DNA from: Panaeolus papilionaceus
Lineage: Eukaryota; Basidiomycota; Agaricomycetes; Agaricales
Direction: 5' to 3'
Length of the DNA: 64,000 nt
Assembly: GCA_015501605.1 (NCBI GenBank)
Contig: JADNRZ010000033.1
Location: 124,001-188,000, forward strand
Shown in pieces: positions 1-11,744 of this stretch (within the stretch, counting starts at the first letter, position 1; the number at the start of each line of letters is the position of its first letter). Below the pieces are notes generated by a model. The model saw only the letters and a program-made list of their open reading frames with translations, searched no databases and was not told the origin of the DNA. A program made the translations under genes and the position numbers.

Positions 1-1999
1 ATTTATAACCCAACACCATGAGACGAGTTTGGCCCTGCGCGTCCCTCAGTCATTGGTGTGTCAAGACTCAAAACGAGGTATGTCTGCTTTGTCCTCATTT
101 TATGTCACCATACTAACGATGCATAGATGAGTCGTCTGCATACACCCTCAACCTGGTCTTATCATTCCCCGATGTTTGTGTTGAAATGCGATAAGAATAT
201 TTTTTGCATTGGGCCGGGGGTTATCCTTTGATGAGAGAAGCCAACGAATGGGAAATGATAGTGAGGGTACGGGGATGGTGTTGTCCTCACAGGAAGGAGC
301 AGAAGTTGAAGACCATGGGCAGTAAGTATCGTTCATCAGCCGCGTTCCAAATCCCAACTCATGTATTCAATTCCAGCGTCGCCAGTTAAATTCACTTGCA
401 CACCCCTAACTTGTAGGTCTCCCTCATCTTTCTGTGACCGCGCCTGGACGTCCTTCAACTCACTCCTGTCGGCGTGGGCATCCTACCACCAATGTGTTTC
501 CATCACGCCTAATGTCGTTCCTTCTGAATTCATCACCATCCCGCATGTCCAATTGGGCCACCTACGCCTCGCAATTTTTTATTATGCTCATTTACCTACC
601 CCTACCATTTCCACGATGTCCCCCAGTGCTATTTTTCCAACGAAAACCTGGTTCCATCATATCGCTCAGGTGTCGTCTCCATCCCCTATCACTAGCGTGG
701 ATGCCATTCCCCGCCCTGGTCAACCCGACAGCTCAACACTCTGCTTTCAGTTACTCTGCTCAAAGTCTTTACGCTGTAGTCGCGTACGGTCCATGCTTAG
801 GGTTCGTGAAACATCAGGACGTTGAGGAGGACAAAACGGAATAGGAAGGTGCGGGTCCGGGGAGACCTAAGCCATCAGGCGACGTGGACACACCGACACA
901 TTGACTCCTAAGTCAAGCCAGAGTCCAGCGATGGACCTCACTCCTCCTGTAACACGTCCCTCAATACCCTATGCTGCTTTTATGGGGTGATGGTTAGATC
1001 CAGGTGTCGTTGATGACCCAGGAATCATCGTTGTTGAATGGCATCGGAGTGTTGGCTGGGGTTGGGTTTACAGGAAGGGAGGGGCGATATTTTGCATCGC
1101 GTCTGGGTAGGATGGGCAGTTGGGATGGCGATGAAAGGAAGGATGAGATGAAGGGGGATACAGAAGTGTGGCTGAGGAGGAAGACGAGGGGATCAAAGTG
1201 GTGAATGAGGGGAGGAGCGACCCGGCGTTCTATACCATGGTCGCTTCAAGTGGTTCAGGCAAAATATTTTTGTGAGAAACACGACTCCAGGCAGTATCAT
1301 CATTTATACTCACTTCCACTCCAGATCCAATGACTTGATCACCAAAAACCAAAACGCCCTCGTTTTCTTCATTACTTGTCTTCCCTACACAGTGGCCGCC
1401 TGAAGATGTCATTCAGGTCATCACATCACCACTTTGGTTCGCCGAAAGCGCATTTAGCTCACCAGGAGTGTCGCAGTCATTGATTACCACTCATCAGGAC
1501 GACGAGAGTGGCCTATCATAATGTATCACAGCAACGCAATGACTAACATGTCATCAAGCGCTGTCGTTGTTAATCTCTCACATCCCTCTATGACCATCAC
1601 TCATTCACGTCTTTCATCCTGCTGCCGTCGCTGCAATCATCCTACCACCTATCCCCAGCGTTTCCTGGCACCTGCATATTCATCCTTGAGTGACAATTTC
1701 TATGCCAACCATCACCATTCATCAGAGCATCATGCACTCCTGAATGAGCCCCTATGCTGTTTATCTCTTCTTACTATCTCCAGTATTTCCACTATGTCTT
1801 CCCATAGCTCATGTATAGACCTCAGTCTTGTCGCACCTCAGGATCTCAAGTCCAACTTGCTCTAACAAGATATATTGCCAGGAGATACTACAATCATAAA
1901 TTTGAGAAAAACAAGAGCACAGACTTGATACAGTAACAGGACAAGACAGGAATATGAATGAGAAATAATGGCAATGTTTGAGATTGTATGGTGTACCCG
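1..1999 (+). repeat. Background unit copy 1, upstream module (partial at window edge)
   Basis: This stretch is homologous to 11745-13800, 18955-20300, 27150-28900 and 62085-64000, in the same order and orientation. I see no convincing protein gene. It carries intron-like segments on the + strand: 78-126 (GTATGT, a CTAAC branch-like site, ATAG) and 322-376 (GTAAGT to TTCCAG). Matching segments occur in the other copies. Short open frames here are not conserved between copies and are probably chance. The 3' part (about 1852-1930) matches 22615-22690, just downstream of another GTPase gene copy. Confidence 0.75.
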
Positions 2000-2006
2000 A
2001 GAATAA

Positions 2007-3362
2007 CTAAGGCTTTTTGAATATTTTTTTCAGGTGTGAGGTCACACCCTTGAGATGTGTAGACATGGACTTCTTATTGGATGGGGATGGGGATGATGAT
2101 AGGAGGGGAGGTGAAGGTGGAGACAGAGATGAAGCTGGAGGTAGAGATTGAGGGACATTTTGTTGGGGAAAAGGTGAGAAGCAGCTCTCTGGGTCAATCT
2201 CATATACATCATCCAAGAAGGACCGAAGGGCCTCTAATGCCACTTTCTCATCCCTGAGTACAACCTCAAGAAGAAGGGGATCTTCTCTTCCAGGGGTGGT
2301 TGCATTCTGTTTGTCATCTGCAAGTGTGAGAAGATGTTGTTGGGTGTTGCTGATGTGTCCAAGGAGGTTGTTGAGGAAGAGGGATTGGTATTGGGGATCC
2401 ATCTTCTGTGATTTCTCTTCATTATGAATCCATCCACCACCACCAAAGTCTAGAATTGACAGTGCTGAGTCATGGGAAAACTCAAACTTGGTGACATTGA
2501 TGCCAAATCTATCAGATTCCTATTGGAAGAATAAATCACATTTTCACTGTAGAAATGTAAACCACCTACCACAAATATTTCATTTTTCAAATCACTAAGC
2601 CGATTATTGGCATCCTCCATCTTCTTGGGGGATGAAATCTGATTCCACATTGTGGTTACCACAGTGATCCCACTAGCTCCAAATGACTCTGCAAATGCTC
2701 TGAGGAGCTTGACTGCATCCCTTTTTGAGCCTCCCATCCGTATGTCAGTGATGGGTTGGAAGTAAAGGATGAGTACATCAAATGATGCAGCAGATTTACT
2801 AACAAGAAACACCATTGAGGATTGGGAGATTGTCAATTGAGTGGTTGAACAATTAAAAACATACTGCAAACTATCCAATGTCTCTGTGATCATCTTGGTT
2901 ATTCGGCCTTCAGACATCTTGGTATCTAGAAAGCCAGGGGTATCCACTAGTAGAATAGGAAACATCCACTGCATCAAATTGACTACTCGATAGCAGACAA
3001 CTTTCTGTGTGACACTTTCGAGTGAGTCCTTTGAAATATCTAGTTTCTGATCTGGTGAGAGCGACTCAATGAACTGGGGAGGAACAAAAGCCAGTTTTTT
3101 AAGGTGAGATGTTGGTGAGAAGGCCAAATGTATCCATGTAGTAAAATTAGACTTACAGCACTCTTCCCTGACCCTGTTGGGCCCATGAGGCTAGAGACCA
3201 AGGATTGTTGTGAGCCTCGCTACTCAAGGTGACTGGAATCATAAATAGGACATACAGGTAAACTAGGACAAGTTTTTTTTTAACATCTTCTGGGGTTACA
3301 GGTATGACACTTATGGGACCCTTGAATTCAAGATTTTCATATTCTGCTCTGGTGGTTGACAT
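2007..3362 (-). CDS. AIG1-like P-loop GTPase, paralogue A
   Basis: Predicted GTP-binding protein of the AIG1/TRAFAC-like G-domain family common in Agaricomycetes; cellular role unknown. I resolved five exons: 3362-3256, 3190-3157, 3073-2865, 2798-2570 and 2519-2007. They sum to 1092 nt (363 residues plus stop). The four introns are 50-83 bp GT-AG. The P-loop GPTGSGKS (residues 39-46) is formed across the first splice, so unspliced translation misses it. G3 is DTPGF (91-95), followed by RMGG (about 137-140) and TTMWNQ in the G4 region. The C-terminal tail is Ser/Pro-rich and ends in a Lys-rich stretch. The start is the ATG of MSTTRAEY, conserved in position in the other two copies. It lies in a repeated unit, antisense to intron-like signals on the other strand. 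Confidence 0.85.
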
Positions 3363-3399
3363 GGTGCTAATCTGAGATATGAAAGGCAAGAAGATGATA

Positions 3400-4523
3400 C
3401 TAGTTCAATGTTGAGAGACCCTAGTGCGATTTTCCCAGCTGCAGTCCGTGTGTTGCTGACAGCATGCGAATTCCATCTTATCAGATCTAGATATTAATTA
3501 CACACAAATAAGACCGATATGACAGGTATGTGTCTGATACCAGTCTTCGGTACCGATGCCAATGTCTGATGATCGCCTCAAGGTCGACATCGACTGATAT
3601 TTCTTTCATGCGCGCGATCGCCGAGAAATGTGATTTGAAAGTGTGTGTGGATAGTAAGATATGAGGACCTACTATTGCTGGCAGCAGACTTGGAAAGTCT
3701 TAAATGAAAGTTGAAAGGCAGGGAAGCAGAGACTAATTGGCATTGTTCTTTGGTCATTGTAGTTGATTGGAGCCGTGAGTCGTCGTTGATTTGGGAAGCG
3801 TTGCATTGAAGCCGAAGTCCAAAAGAGTCTAGCAGGAGAAGTACTCAAGCGCGCTGTGCTGCGCTCCATATGAATTACATTCACAGCAGCAGGCTTGATG
3901 AAAGTAATGGAGCAATTGAATGAGCGGAATCGTAGGTAGGGAACAGTTGGGTTGCGTCAAGGAGGAAGTGAAATCGAGAACGGGGGAAAGCGAAAATACT
4001 AACGAGTCCAATGGTAGGATACTCCGCAACCGCTACTACACTCTCCATTGACACGGGTCATTCTATCGGCTTGATCCAGTTACCCTCTATCCATTCGCAC
4101 TCGAAGTCCATTGTAATCTGAAAATTAGTCGAACACAGTATGGAATGTGGAATAGGGAGGAATCTTATGAAGATTAGAAAGGGCTTCACGATTCATGATA
4201 ATCTTGTAAATAATGGGAGGCTAAAAAAATAGTCATCGAGTGTGGCCTGCACACTTGCCTCATCTCCACACTGGGATGCAGGTTGTGAAGATTCAGCGCT
4301 AATTTCGAATCTCGATACAATTATCGTTTTAAGGAGAAAAGAGAAAATAGTGAATCTTTATGGTGATAGGCCAATAGAAGATAGGGTTGGGTTAGGCGGT
4401 CTATACTTCTCCTGGTTACCCAGTGTGAGCCATGTTCATCGTGACATTGGTCAAATCTCAAACCCAAATATGCGTTTTTCCCGATAGCCACTTCTTATGC
4501 ACGTTTGCTGTTACCTTGCCCTC
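3400..4523. repeat. Background unit copy 1, region upstream of GTPase A up to Copia
   Basis: Homologous to 24200-25307 and 59160-60240. It covers the 5' flank of the minus-strand GTPase gene (including a conserved block around 3430-3490), then a block shared with 15705-15960. No protein gene is supported. It is interrupted at 4523 by the Copia element; the other copies run on without it. Confidence 0.75.
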
Positions 4524-4828
4524 TGTTGTAATTATTTTATTAGTGTAGTCGAATGGACACTTAGATTAGATTCATTCCTTTCATCTCGCTTCCCATCACA
4601 TGACCTCCGTCCGCTCCCTTAGTTCAGTTCCTATTCGCGCTGGCTCTCCTCAGTCCATATTGCATGTACTGAGGTGAGCTACATTCTATTCCACTCGTTA
4701 CATAGATACTTACTTACTTTATCCTGTAGCTTGTCTCCTACAGGTATACTCTAATATATTCAGTCCATATTGCATGTACTGAGCTTGTCTCCTACAGCTC
4801 CCTCTCGTGACCTCTATACCCGACAAAA
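4524..4828 (+). repeat. 5' LTR of Copia element
   Basis: It begins TGTTGTAATT and ends CCCGACAAAA, so it lacks the usual CA end. The boundaries follow from the match to 9660-9964 and from the target duplication. Two short motifs are internally duplicated: CAGTCCATATTGCATG and CTTGTCTCCTACAG. An AT-rich TATACTCTAATATA stretch could serve as a core promoter. Confidence 0.93.
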
Positions 4829-5008
4829 GGTTATGGGCCCCGCCCGCGTCTAATTCATCTCGCTGGCTATACTCTCCTGGTCTCCTCATTGGCTCACATT
4901 TCCCTCATCCCCGCTCTTGCTCCATCCCTTCACAATTCCATTCATTCCACTGCCACCTCATCACTGCTTCGCTCTCACACTGTCAAACTCTAACTCTAAT
5001 TACCAACT
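4829..5008 (+). other. Copia 5' untranslated leader
   Basis: Sequence between the 5' LTR and the gag-pol ATG. A primer binding site should follow the LTR directly; the sequence there is GGTTATGGGCCCC, which I cannot assign to a particular tRNA. No other feature is visible. Confidence 0.6.
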
Positions 5009-8000
5009 ATGGCAACCTCTTCATCCTCGAAATCTATTCCTGGTGCATCTAACCGCTTATTCGACATCCCATCTTTGGAAGATGATGGCTCGAATTACCA
5101 GACTTGGAAATTCCGAGTACAGATGGTCTTGGATATACGAGGACTCTGGAATGTGGTCAGTGGGTTAGACCTCAAACCAACCCCACTAGACAGTTCGGCA
5201 GACAGTACCAAGAAGGCTACGTATCAGGACTTGCTAGAGCGATGGCAGCTACAGGATAAGGAAGCACGAGCCCAGATTACCCTCACGTTGAAGGACGAGC
5301 CCCTCGCTGGTGTTTTTCACCTCACTACGGCTTTCGAAATCTGGGACCAGCTCCAACGTCGCTACGAAGGGAAAGGGAAGTTCACCATCGCCTACCTCAT
5401 CATGGAGATCTTCCGAGGCACCCTCACCGAAGACGAGTCACTCGAGCAGCAGCTCAACGCCATTCGCCATAAGGCTCACATCCTATCGACCCTTAGTGTC
5501 GCTCTCCCGGATAAGGCCATTGCAGCTGCTCTCATTCTCCAACTCCCTTCTGCCTATGACACTCTTCGAGAGTTGCTCATCATGCAACCAGAGGATAAAC
5601 TCACATCCGATCACGTCATTGATCAGATCCTCACTGCTGAGAAGGCTCGCAAACAGGAATCCCAAATCGCTCTCTTTACGCGATCATCCCAAAGATCTTC
5701 TTCCGGTTATCCTGGTGGAAAGTCTGCGGGTGGGAAGAAGGACAAGGAGAAGAAGGACGTAAAGTGTCACCACTGCAAGAAGAAGGGCCACGTCAAGTCT
5801 GAGTGTCGGAAACTAAAGGCCGAACTCAAGGCGAAGGAGAAGACATCGGAAGCCACTCCAGCACCATCCTCTTCGGAGAAGAAGGATAACAGAAATGCTT
5901 CGACCTCTCATTCAGCCAAAATCGCCACACTTGACCCATCTCCAAGGTCCGATGCCGATTCGGAACCTGGTGTCATTCACCTCTTCATGTCTCGTGCCGC
6001 TGCTACTGAAAATCGCTCCTCACTCACCAAATCGTGGATTCTCGACTCTGGAGCTACAGCCCACATGACCTCGAATCGTGATTGGTTCATGTCATACACT
6101 CCTCTCGCCTCTCCTGTACGTGTCTATCTTGGAGATGAGTCCTACATCAAGGCGACTGGAATTGGCCATGTCCAGATGAAGCTTCATCATGCCGATGGAT
6201 CCTTCACCACAGCGATCTTCAACAACGTCCATCACGTACCTGATCTCAACGGAAACCTCATCTCGGTTGATGGTCTCAATGATCGTGGTCTCGGAGTTAC
6301 CTTCGTTAAGGGTAAAGGCACGATTTTCAATGCCAAAACCAATGAGGTTCATGGTTCCACCACTCGCTTAGGCAAGCTCCACGTAGTGAACTGTACAGTG
6401 ATTCTCCCTGAAGTTGCCTACTACTGCGCTCCAGCGACTCCTTCAGATCACCTCCCTGACTCCAGCGATGATGACGATTACGAAGAGGCTCTTCTGGCTT
6501 CAATTCCGAAGCAGAAATCGTCTAAAGCCTCCTTCTCTCTCTGGCATCGTCGTCTCGGCCACATCATGCCTGATTCTGTGCGCAAACTTCATCGCAAGAA
6601 CATGGTCAATGGCATGGAGATCTCTGAGGATGACTCCTCCTCCCTTAACACCTGTATTCCTTGTCTCGAAGGAAAGCAAACTCGCGCCCCCATCCCCAAA
6701 GTCTCCAACATTGAACACCCACGTGTCCTTTTCCGCATTCACTCCGACGTCTGTGGGCCATCCCAGACTCTCTCCCAAGACGGCTACCACTACTTCATCA
6801 CATTCATTGATGGAAAATCGAACTACGCCAAAGTTCGACTCCTCAAGAACAAGTCGGATGCCACAGTCAACCTTCGTCAGCTCATCGCTCGAGCTGAGGT
6901 TGAAACTGGGGAGAAAATCGATCGTTTTCGCAACGACGGTGGAGGTGAATACATCAAAACGGAACTGTTGGAACTCCTGAAGGAAAAAGGGATCCATTTC
7001 GAGGATACAAACCCTGATACACCGCAACAGAATGGAAAATCTGAGCGGATGAATCGTACTCTTCAGGAACGGGCGGTCACTTTGCTTTCCGAGGCTGGTC
7101 TTCCAAAGAAATACTGGTCCTACGCCATCCTTCATGCTACATACCTCCACAACCTTTCCCCCACACGTGCCAACTCTGACAATGTCACCCCCCACGAGGC
7201 TTACACTGGCAACAAGCCCTCTATCGCCCACCTTCGTGTCTTTGGCTGCAAAGCTTGGGTTCATATACCTAAGTCTAAGCGCCAGAAGTTCTCAAAACGA
7301 ACCATTGAATGTGTATTCCTAGGCTTTGCTGAGCATAGGAAAGCTTATGTCCTTGGTGAGAAGACTTCGAAGGGGATTGGATGCATTATCCAGTCCAGGG
7401 ATGTCATATTCGATGAGGGGGGATCGTCTGGCACTACCAGGGTTGTCATTAGCGAATCGCCTTCGCGAAACGACTCTGAAACTGTGGAAGAAGTGGTGGT
7501 AAATGCTGAGGAGCTAGGGGGGAACACCAAACCTGAAGATAGCGACGTCCCAGGCACTCGGGACAAGCCTAAAGGCAAGGAGAAGCTCCAGGACGATCAG
7601 GACGATGACGACGACGATAGGAAACCTGGAAATAGTGCCCCAGATCGCACTAGTGGCTCCAGCAAGCCTGCCAGCACCCCTACAACTCGTTCTCGCGATA
7701 TCTCTGGAACGAGCGAACGCGCGACCAAACGGACTTCAGATTCGGATTCGCCGACCCCGAAAACGTCCAAATCGACTGCCACGTCGAAATATCCGCGCGA
7801 TCCACCTTGGAAATCGTCCCTACCATATCCATCTCCCCCTCCTCCTCCTGAAACACGTCGTTCTACCCGAAATCGTCGCCAGCCTGTCAAAGACGACGAC
7901 GCGCGCTACTCAGTGACGTCCTATGCTCGTAGGAAGGCCTCCAACGCTCCTGAACCTCCAGCACCACAGGAAACGCCTCCAGAACCCCAGAATCTCGCCT

Positions 8001-9652
8001 CCAACTCCACTATCACTCCTCCACTCCATCCTGCTTCAGTGGGCGACGAATCAGCGAAGACTTCGCGTCTAGATCGTGATCCACTCACCTATGAAGAAGC
8101 TATGGCTGGACCAGATGCTCCCAACTGGAAAGTATCAACAGTCAAGGAGCTGAGTCGTTTCGTGGAGATCCACCTTTTCGACCAACAAGGGAAGGAAATT
8201 GTACCTCGTGGACAACGTCCAGTCGATTGCAAGTGGGTTTTCAAGCGCAAATTCGGTCCTGATGGCAAGGTCATTGAGTACAAGGCTCGTCTCGTCGCCA
8301 AAGGCTTCACTCAAGTCGAGGGCATCGATTACGACGAAACGTTTTCACCGGTCACCAAGCAAACTACCATTCGCTCCCTTCTTGCTCTATCAGCTCGCCT
8401 TAAATGGCACTTGCATCAAGTCGATTTCAAATCTGCTTTCACCAACTCAGATCTCGACCGCGAAATCTACATGAAGATGCCACCTGGCTGGACCGAAGGG
8501 AATCCAACTGATGTCTGGAAACTCAACAAGGCCCTGTATGGACTCAAACAGGCCTCGCGCGAGTGGTACAAGGTTGTCCGGAACATGCTTGAGAAGGAAC
8601 TTGGTTTCACCCGAAGCGACGCCGATCACGCTCTCTTCTACAAGACAGAGGAGAATGGTAACCTGGTTATTCTAGCTGTCTATGTTGATGATAATCTCAT
8701 CGCCTGCAAGGATCTCGACATCGTCGAACGGTACAAGAAAATTTTGGACGACTTCTACGAAATTACCGACCTTGGCGAAGTCAACTGGATCCTTGGAATG
8801 CACGTCAAACGCAATTTCGAAGCTGGCACCATCTCAATCTCACAGGAACAATACATCAACACCATTCTCGAACGTCATGGCATGGCTGATTGCCGTCCTG
8901 TCTCTACTCCCATGGATCCCAACATCCAACTACCTACCCTTGAGAAGGCTGAAGTCGACATCACTGACTACCAGTCTCGTGTAGGTTCCCTCATGCACCT
9001 TATGGTGTGTACTCGGCCCGACATTGCCTATTCAGTGGGTGTTGTCTCTCGCTATTCTGCCGCTCCTGGCGAGGTACATCTCACTGCTGTCAATCGCATT
9101 TTCCGCTATCTCCGTGGAACATCAGACTATGCTCTGGTCTATGACAGCACCTATGGTCCAGATGAACCTGAAGTCTACTGCGACTCAGACTGGGCAGGAG
9201 ATCACAAGACTCGTAAGTCTACCTCTGGATATGTCACCATTCTTTCTGGTGGCGCCATTTCGTGGATATCCAGGAAGCAAACCTGTGTCTCCCTATCCAG
9301 CACTGAGGCCGAATTTATCGCTGCTTCCACAGCATCTCAAGAAGCCGCCTGGCTTCGTTCTCTCTTTACTTCCCTTGGTACCCCTCCTTCTGAACCTACC
9401 AACCTCTTGATTGATAATCAACCTGCTATCCACAACATCAAGAATGGTACGATAAATGAGCGCACCAAGCACATCGATACCAAATTTCGCTATATTTGCG
9501 ATCGGTATGAAAACGGGATTATTCATCCTGAATACGTACCCACTGGTGATCAGGTTGCTGACGTTCTTACGAAAGCACTTGCTCGTGAAAAGTTCACTCG
9601 GTTTGTTTGGGATCTCGGACTTCGTTCTCCTGCTTATAATCCAGCTCGATGA
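5009..9652 (+). CDS. Copia gag-pol polyprotein
   Basis: A single uninterrupted 1547-residue frame in Ty1/Copia order (gag, protease, integrase, reverse transcriptase, RNase H). The gag-like region is followed by a CCHC zinc knuckle starting at C253. The aspartic protease motif is DSGAT at D346. The integrase zinc region begins with WHRRLGH near H513, and the catalytic core with HSDVCGP at D580, followed by NDGGGEY. A linker rich in Asp, Ser and Pro leads to the reverse transcriptase (WVFKRKFGPDG, then YVDD at 1225-1228). RNase H starts at about D1392 (DSDWAG). All key motifs are present and there is no frameshift, so the protein is probably functional. No separate gag frame or frameshift signal is seen. 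Confidence 0.97.
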   Translation: MATSSSSKSIPGASNRLFDIPSLEDDGSNYQTWKFRVQMVLDIRGLWNVVSGLDLKPTPLDSSADSTKKATYQDLLERWQLQDKEARAQITLTLKDEPLAGVFHLTTAFEIWDQLQRRYEGKGKFTIAYLIMEIFRGTLTEDESLEQQLNAIRHKAHILSTLSVALPDKAIAAALILQLPSAYDTLRELLIMQPEDKLTSDHVIDQILTAEKARKQESQIALFTRSSQRSSSGYPGGKSAGGKKDKEKKDVKCHHCKKKGHVKSECRKLKAELKAKEKTSEATPAPSSSEKKDNRNASTSHSAKIATLDPSPRSDADSEPGVIHLFMSRAAATENRSSLTKSWILDSGATAHMTSNRDWFMSYTPLASPVRVYLGDESYIKATGIGHVQMKLHHADGSFTTAIFNNVHHVPDLNGNLISVDGLNDRGLGVTFVKGKGTIFNAKTNEVHGSTTRLGKLHVVNCTVILPEVAYYCAPATPSDHLPDSSDDDDYEEALLASIPKQKSSKASFSLWHRRLGHIMPDSVRKLHRKNMVNGMEISEDDSSSLNTCIPCLEGKQTRAPIPKVSNIEHPRVLFRIHSDVCGPSQTLSQDGYHYFITFIDGKSNYAKVRLLKNKSDATVNLRQLIARAEVETGEKIDRFRNDGGGEYIKTELLELLKEKGIHFEDTNPDTPQQNGKSERMNRTLQERAVTLLSEAGLPKKYWSYAILHATYLHNLSPTRANSDNVTPHEAYTGNKPSIAHLRVFGCKAWVHIPKSKRQKFSKRTIECVFLGFAEHRKAYVLGEKTSKGIGCIIQSRDVIFDEGGSSGTTRVVISESPSRNDSETVEEVVVNAEELGGNTKPEDSDVPGTRDKPKGKEKLQDDQDDDDDDRKPGNSAPDRTSGSSKPASTPTTRSRDISGTSERATKRTSDSDSPTPKTSKSTATSKYPRDPPWKSSLPYPSPPPPPETRRSTRNRRQPVKDDDARYSVTSYARRKASNAPEPPAPQETPPEPQNLASNSTITPPLHPASVGDESAKTSRLDRDPLTYEEAMAGPDAPNWKVSTVKELSRFVEIHLFDQQGKEIVPRGQRPVDCKWVFKRKFGPDGKVIEYKARLVAKGFTQVEGIDYDETFSPVTKQTTIRSLLALSARLKWHLHQVDFKSAFTNSDLDREIYMKMPPGWTEGNPTDVWKLNKALYGLKQASREWYKVVRNMLEKELGFTRSDADHALFYKTEENGNLVILAVYVDDNLIACKDLDIVERYKKILDDFYEITDLGEVNWILGMHVKRNFEAGTISISQEQYINTILERHGMADCRPVSTPMDPNIQLPTLEKAEVDITDYQSRVGSLMHLMVCTRPDIAYSVGVVSRYSAAPGEVHLTAVNRIFRYLRGTSDYALVYDSTYGPDEPEVYCDSDWAGDHKTRKSTSGYVTILSGGAISWISRKQTCVSLSSTEAEFIAASTASQEAAWLRSLFTSLGTPPSEPTNLLIDNQPAIHNIKNGTINERTKHIDTKFRYICDRYENGIIHPEYVPTGDQVADVLTKALAREKFTRFVWDLGLRSPAYNPAR

Positions 9653-9659
9653 GTGGGCG

Positions 9660-9964
9660 TGTTGTAATTATTTTATTAGTGTAGTCGAATGGACACTTAG
9701 ATTAGATTCATTCCTTTCATCTCGCTTCCCATCACATGACCTCCGTCCGCTCCCTTAGTTCAGTTCCTATTCGCGCTGGCTCTCCTCAGTCCATATTGCA
9801 TGTACTGAGGTGAGCTACATTCTATTCCACTCGTTACATAGATACTTACTTACTTTATCCTGTAGCTTGTCTCCTACAGGTATACTCTAATATATTCAGT
9901 CCATATTGCATGTACTGAGCTTGTCTCCTACAGCTCCCTCTCGTGACCTCTATACCCGACAAAA
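9660..9964 (+). repeat. 3' LTR of Copia element
   Basis: Matches the 5' LTR over its full length. It starts directly after GAGTGGGCG (9651-9659), the likely polypurine tract, and is followed by the CCCTC target duplication. Confidence 0.93.
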
Positions 9965-11744
9965 CCCTCTTCTGTTTCCACAGCACCAAGCTACGTTGTG
10001 TCCCCGGCGCATCACTCACCTATCATCACCGACCTCGCGATACTGCTCGTCCACCATACACGATCACCATCTCCAACCGTACCACTGCGGGAGCCCAACA
10101 CTTTGCACCGAGCCTTTCATTTCGACCCGTTCACGCTGCTGTATTCTATGGAAATCATGGGTCGTAGAAGTGATGAAAGGTAGGGATTTGAAGAAAAGAG
10201 GGGGGGGGGGGCGATGTACCACGACCGGGTGATCATGTAAACTTGAGCCGCTTCGACCCATCCTCTCGTAAAACTTACCTTGACTTTTTATGCTACCTTT
10301 CATGGTTGCTCAGGTTATTAAGTTGGTACTCTGGTGGGTAGCTGAAAATATCCGATGTGGAGCGCACAAGGGTTACTTCAAGTTGGCTGTGAGGGTGAAA
10401 CGAGCATGCGCAGGATTGGATGAGCGCAGGGCGGCGTCGATATTTGATTTCTGGGTTTATATCTCGTTAAAAAATCGTGTGCGTGCGCTGGGATTAGTGG
10501 TATGGGATGCAGATGCGATTAGGACGGAATACCTCAGAGAGGTGGCGATACCCCTTGAAGATTGGTTCTTGACCAGGCGAGAAACAAGCAAAAGGACGCG
10601 TTAGACGGATAAAATCTGTTAAAGCGCACTGAAAGAGCTTTCCGTGGGGTTAGTGGTGAAGCATAAGGGGGTAATTTTGCTTTTTTAGTACCAGTACACC
10701 ATCCCGTTTTCTCGGATTACATTTCTCACCGTCGAGGCTGCTCCCGACCTGGAACAGAGTCGTCTCTCTGGACTCCACTTAGGATCGAAATTCACTCACT
10801 TCAATCTACTATTGGCGTATTCCGTCACCTGTGTTACTCGATACCGACCATCCACATCGTCGCTGCCACCCAGGAATACAATCTGATTCAGCTTACGGCT
10901 CACTCTTCGTTAAGGACAATCCAATGACGTCAGTGAAGAAAAGCGAGAAATCACGCAAATGAACCACATCAATCTCTGACTGGCAAAGGGTATGTGAAAA
11001 AAGAGAAGACATATTCAGATGAATTGGTCGTAGCCGGGACTTATGTTGAATGCGGGGAGGTGGATGGGACGACTTGACTCTCAGGTGGGAGATTGTTTGT
11101 CGATATTTGAACTCATCATTGACATCAAGCAGGTTGATCCCATACCATCATGGTCGTTGCGCTGCGTCCGAGTGGAACGATTGCTATCCCTTGTCACCTC
11201 ATTTTTTCTATCTTTTTCACTTTTTGATTTGTCGTTCACGGTCGAATGTGGACAAAGGAATGCCTCAGAAGCGGCTGTAGGTCGAAGTGGGTTGGACGGG
11301 TTGGCTGTTAGGTGTCCTGGTCAGCCTACCTCAGTCACGGTGTAGGGGAGGATGATGTGCATTCTGGAATTTCAAATGGCTTAGCATAGTTTTATGTGAG
11401 TACCATGAGGTCGTTGTTTTTACATTTCCTGCTAACCTATACTCGTCATTTTCAGCGTACTTCTATAGCACAATCTCATGCTTTTTTCCATCAATGAACT
11501 GGTTGACCACTGATCTCGTCATCGTCGCTAAGATCGTCCGCTGTTAACGAAGGGGGAACTTTTTTTCAGAGGTTATGCGTGAATCAACAGGGTGAAATGG
11601 GAACATGCACCCACAGAGATTGTTGGGAGAACACCCACGTCCAGCTTGTCAGCATCCATTCCTGGTGTGTTTTTTAATACCAACACTCTGAAGCTTTAAC
11701 TAATCCGTAAGTTTTAGACCACATTCCACTACACCCATCATGCG
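9965..11744. repeat. Background unit copy 1, distal part after Copia
   Basis: Homologous to 25308-27149 and 60240-62084. Landmarks are the block at 10215 (also 25539, 60480), the block at 10555 (also 25910, 60838) and an intron-like segment at 11396-11457 (GTGAGT, GCTAACC, TTTTCAG; also at 26782 and 61719). No protein-coding gene is supported. Confidence 0.75.

Larger units (their letters stand above)
4524..9964 (+). mobile_element. Complete Ty1/Copia LTR retrotransposon
   Basis: Two 305-bp LTRs (4524-4828 and 9660-9964) flank a single intact gag-pol frame. Reading both LTRs side by side I found no difference. The element is flanked by a 5-bp target duplication CCCTC (4519-4523 and 9965-9969). 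The uninterrupted target is visible in the window at about 25308 and 60240, where CCCTCTTCTGTTTCC is continuous. Identical LTRs and an open frame indicate a recent, potentially active insertion. Confidence 0.95.

Noticed and set aside
2799..2864. Suspected loss of the third intron acceptor in GTPase paralogue A
   Set aside because: A nearby CAG in B and C is CAT in A, but using the shared CTTGTTAG acceptor keeps phase in all three copies, so the gene is intact.
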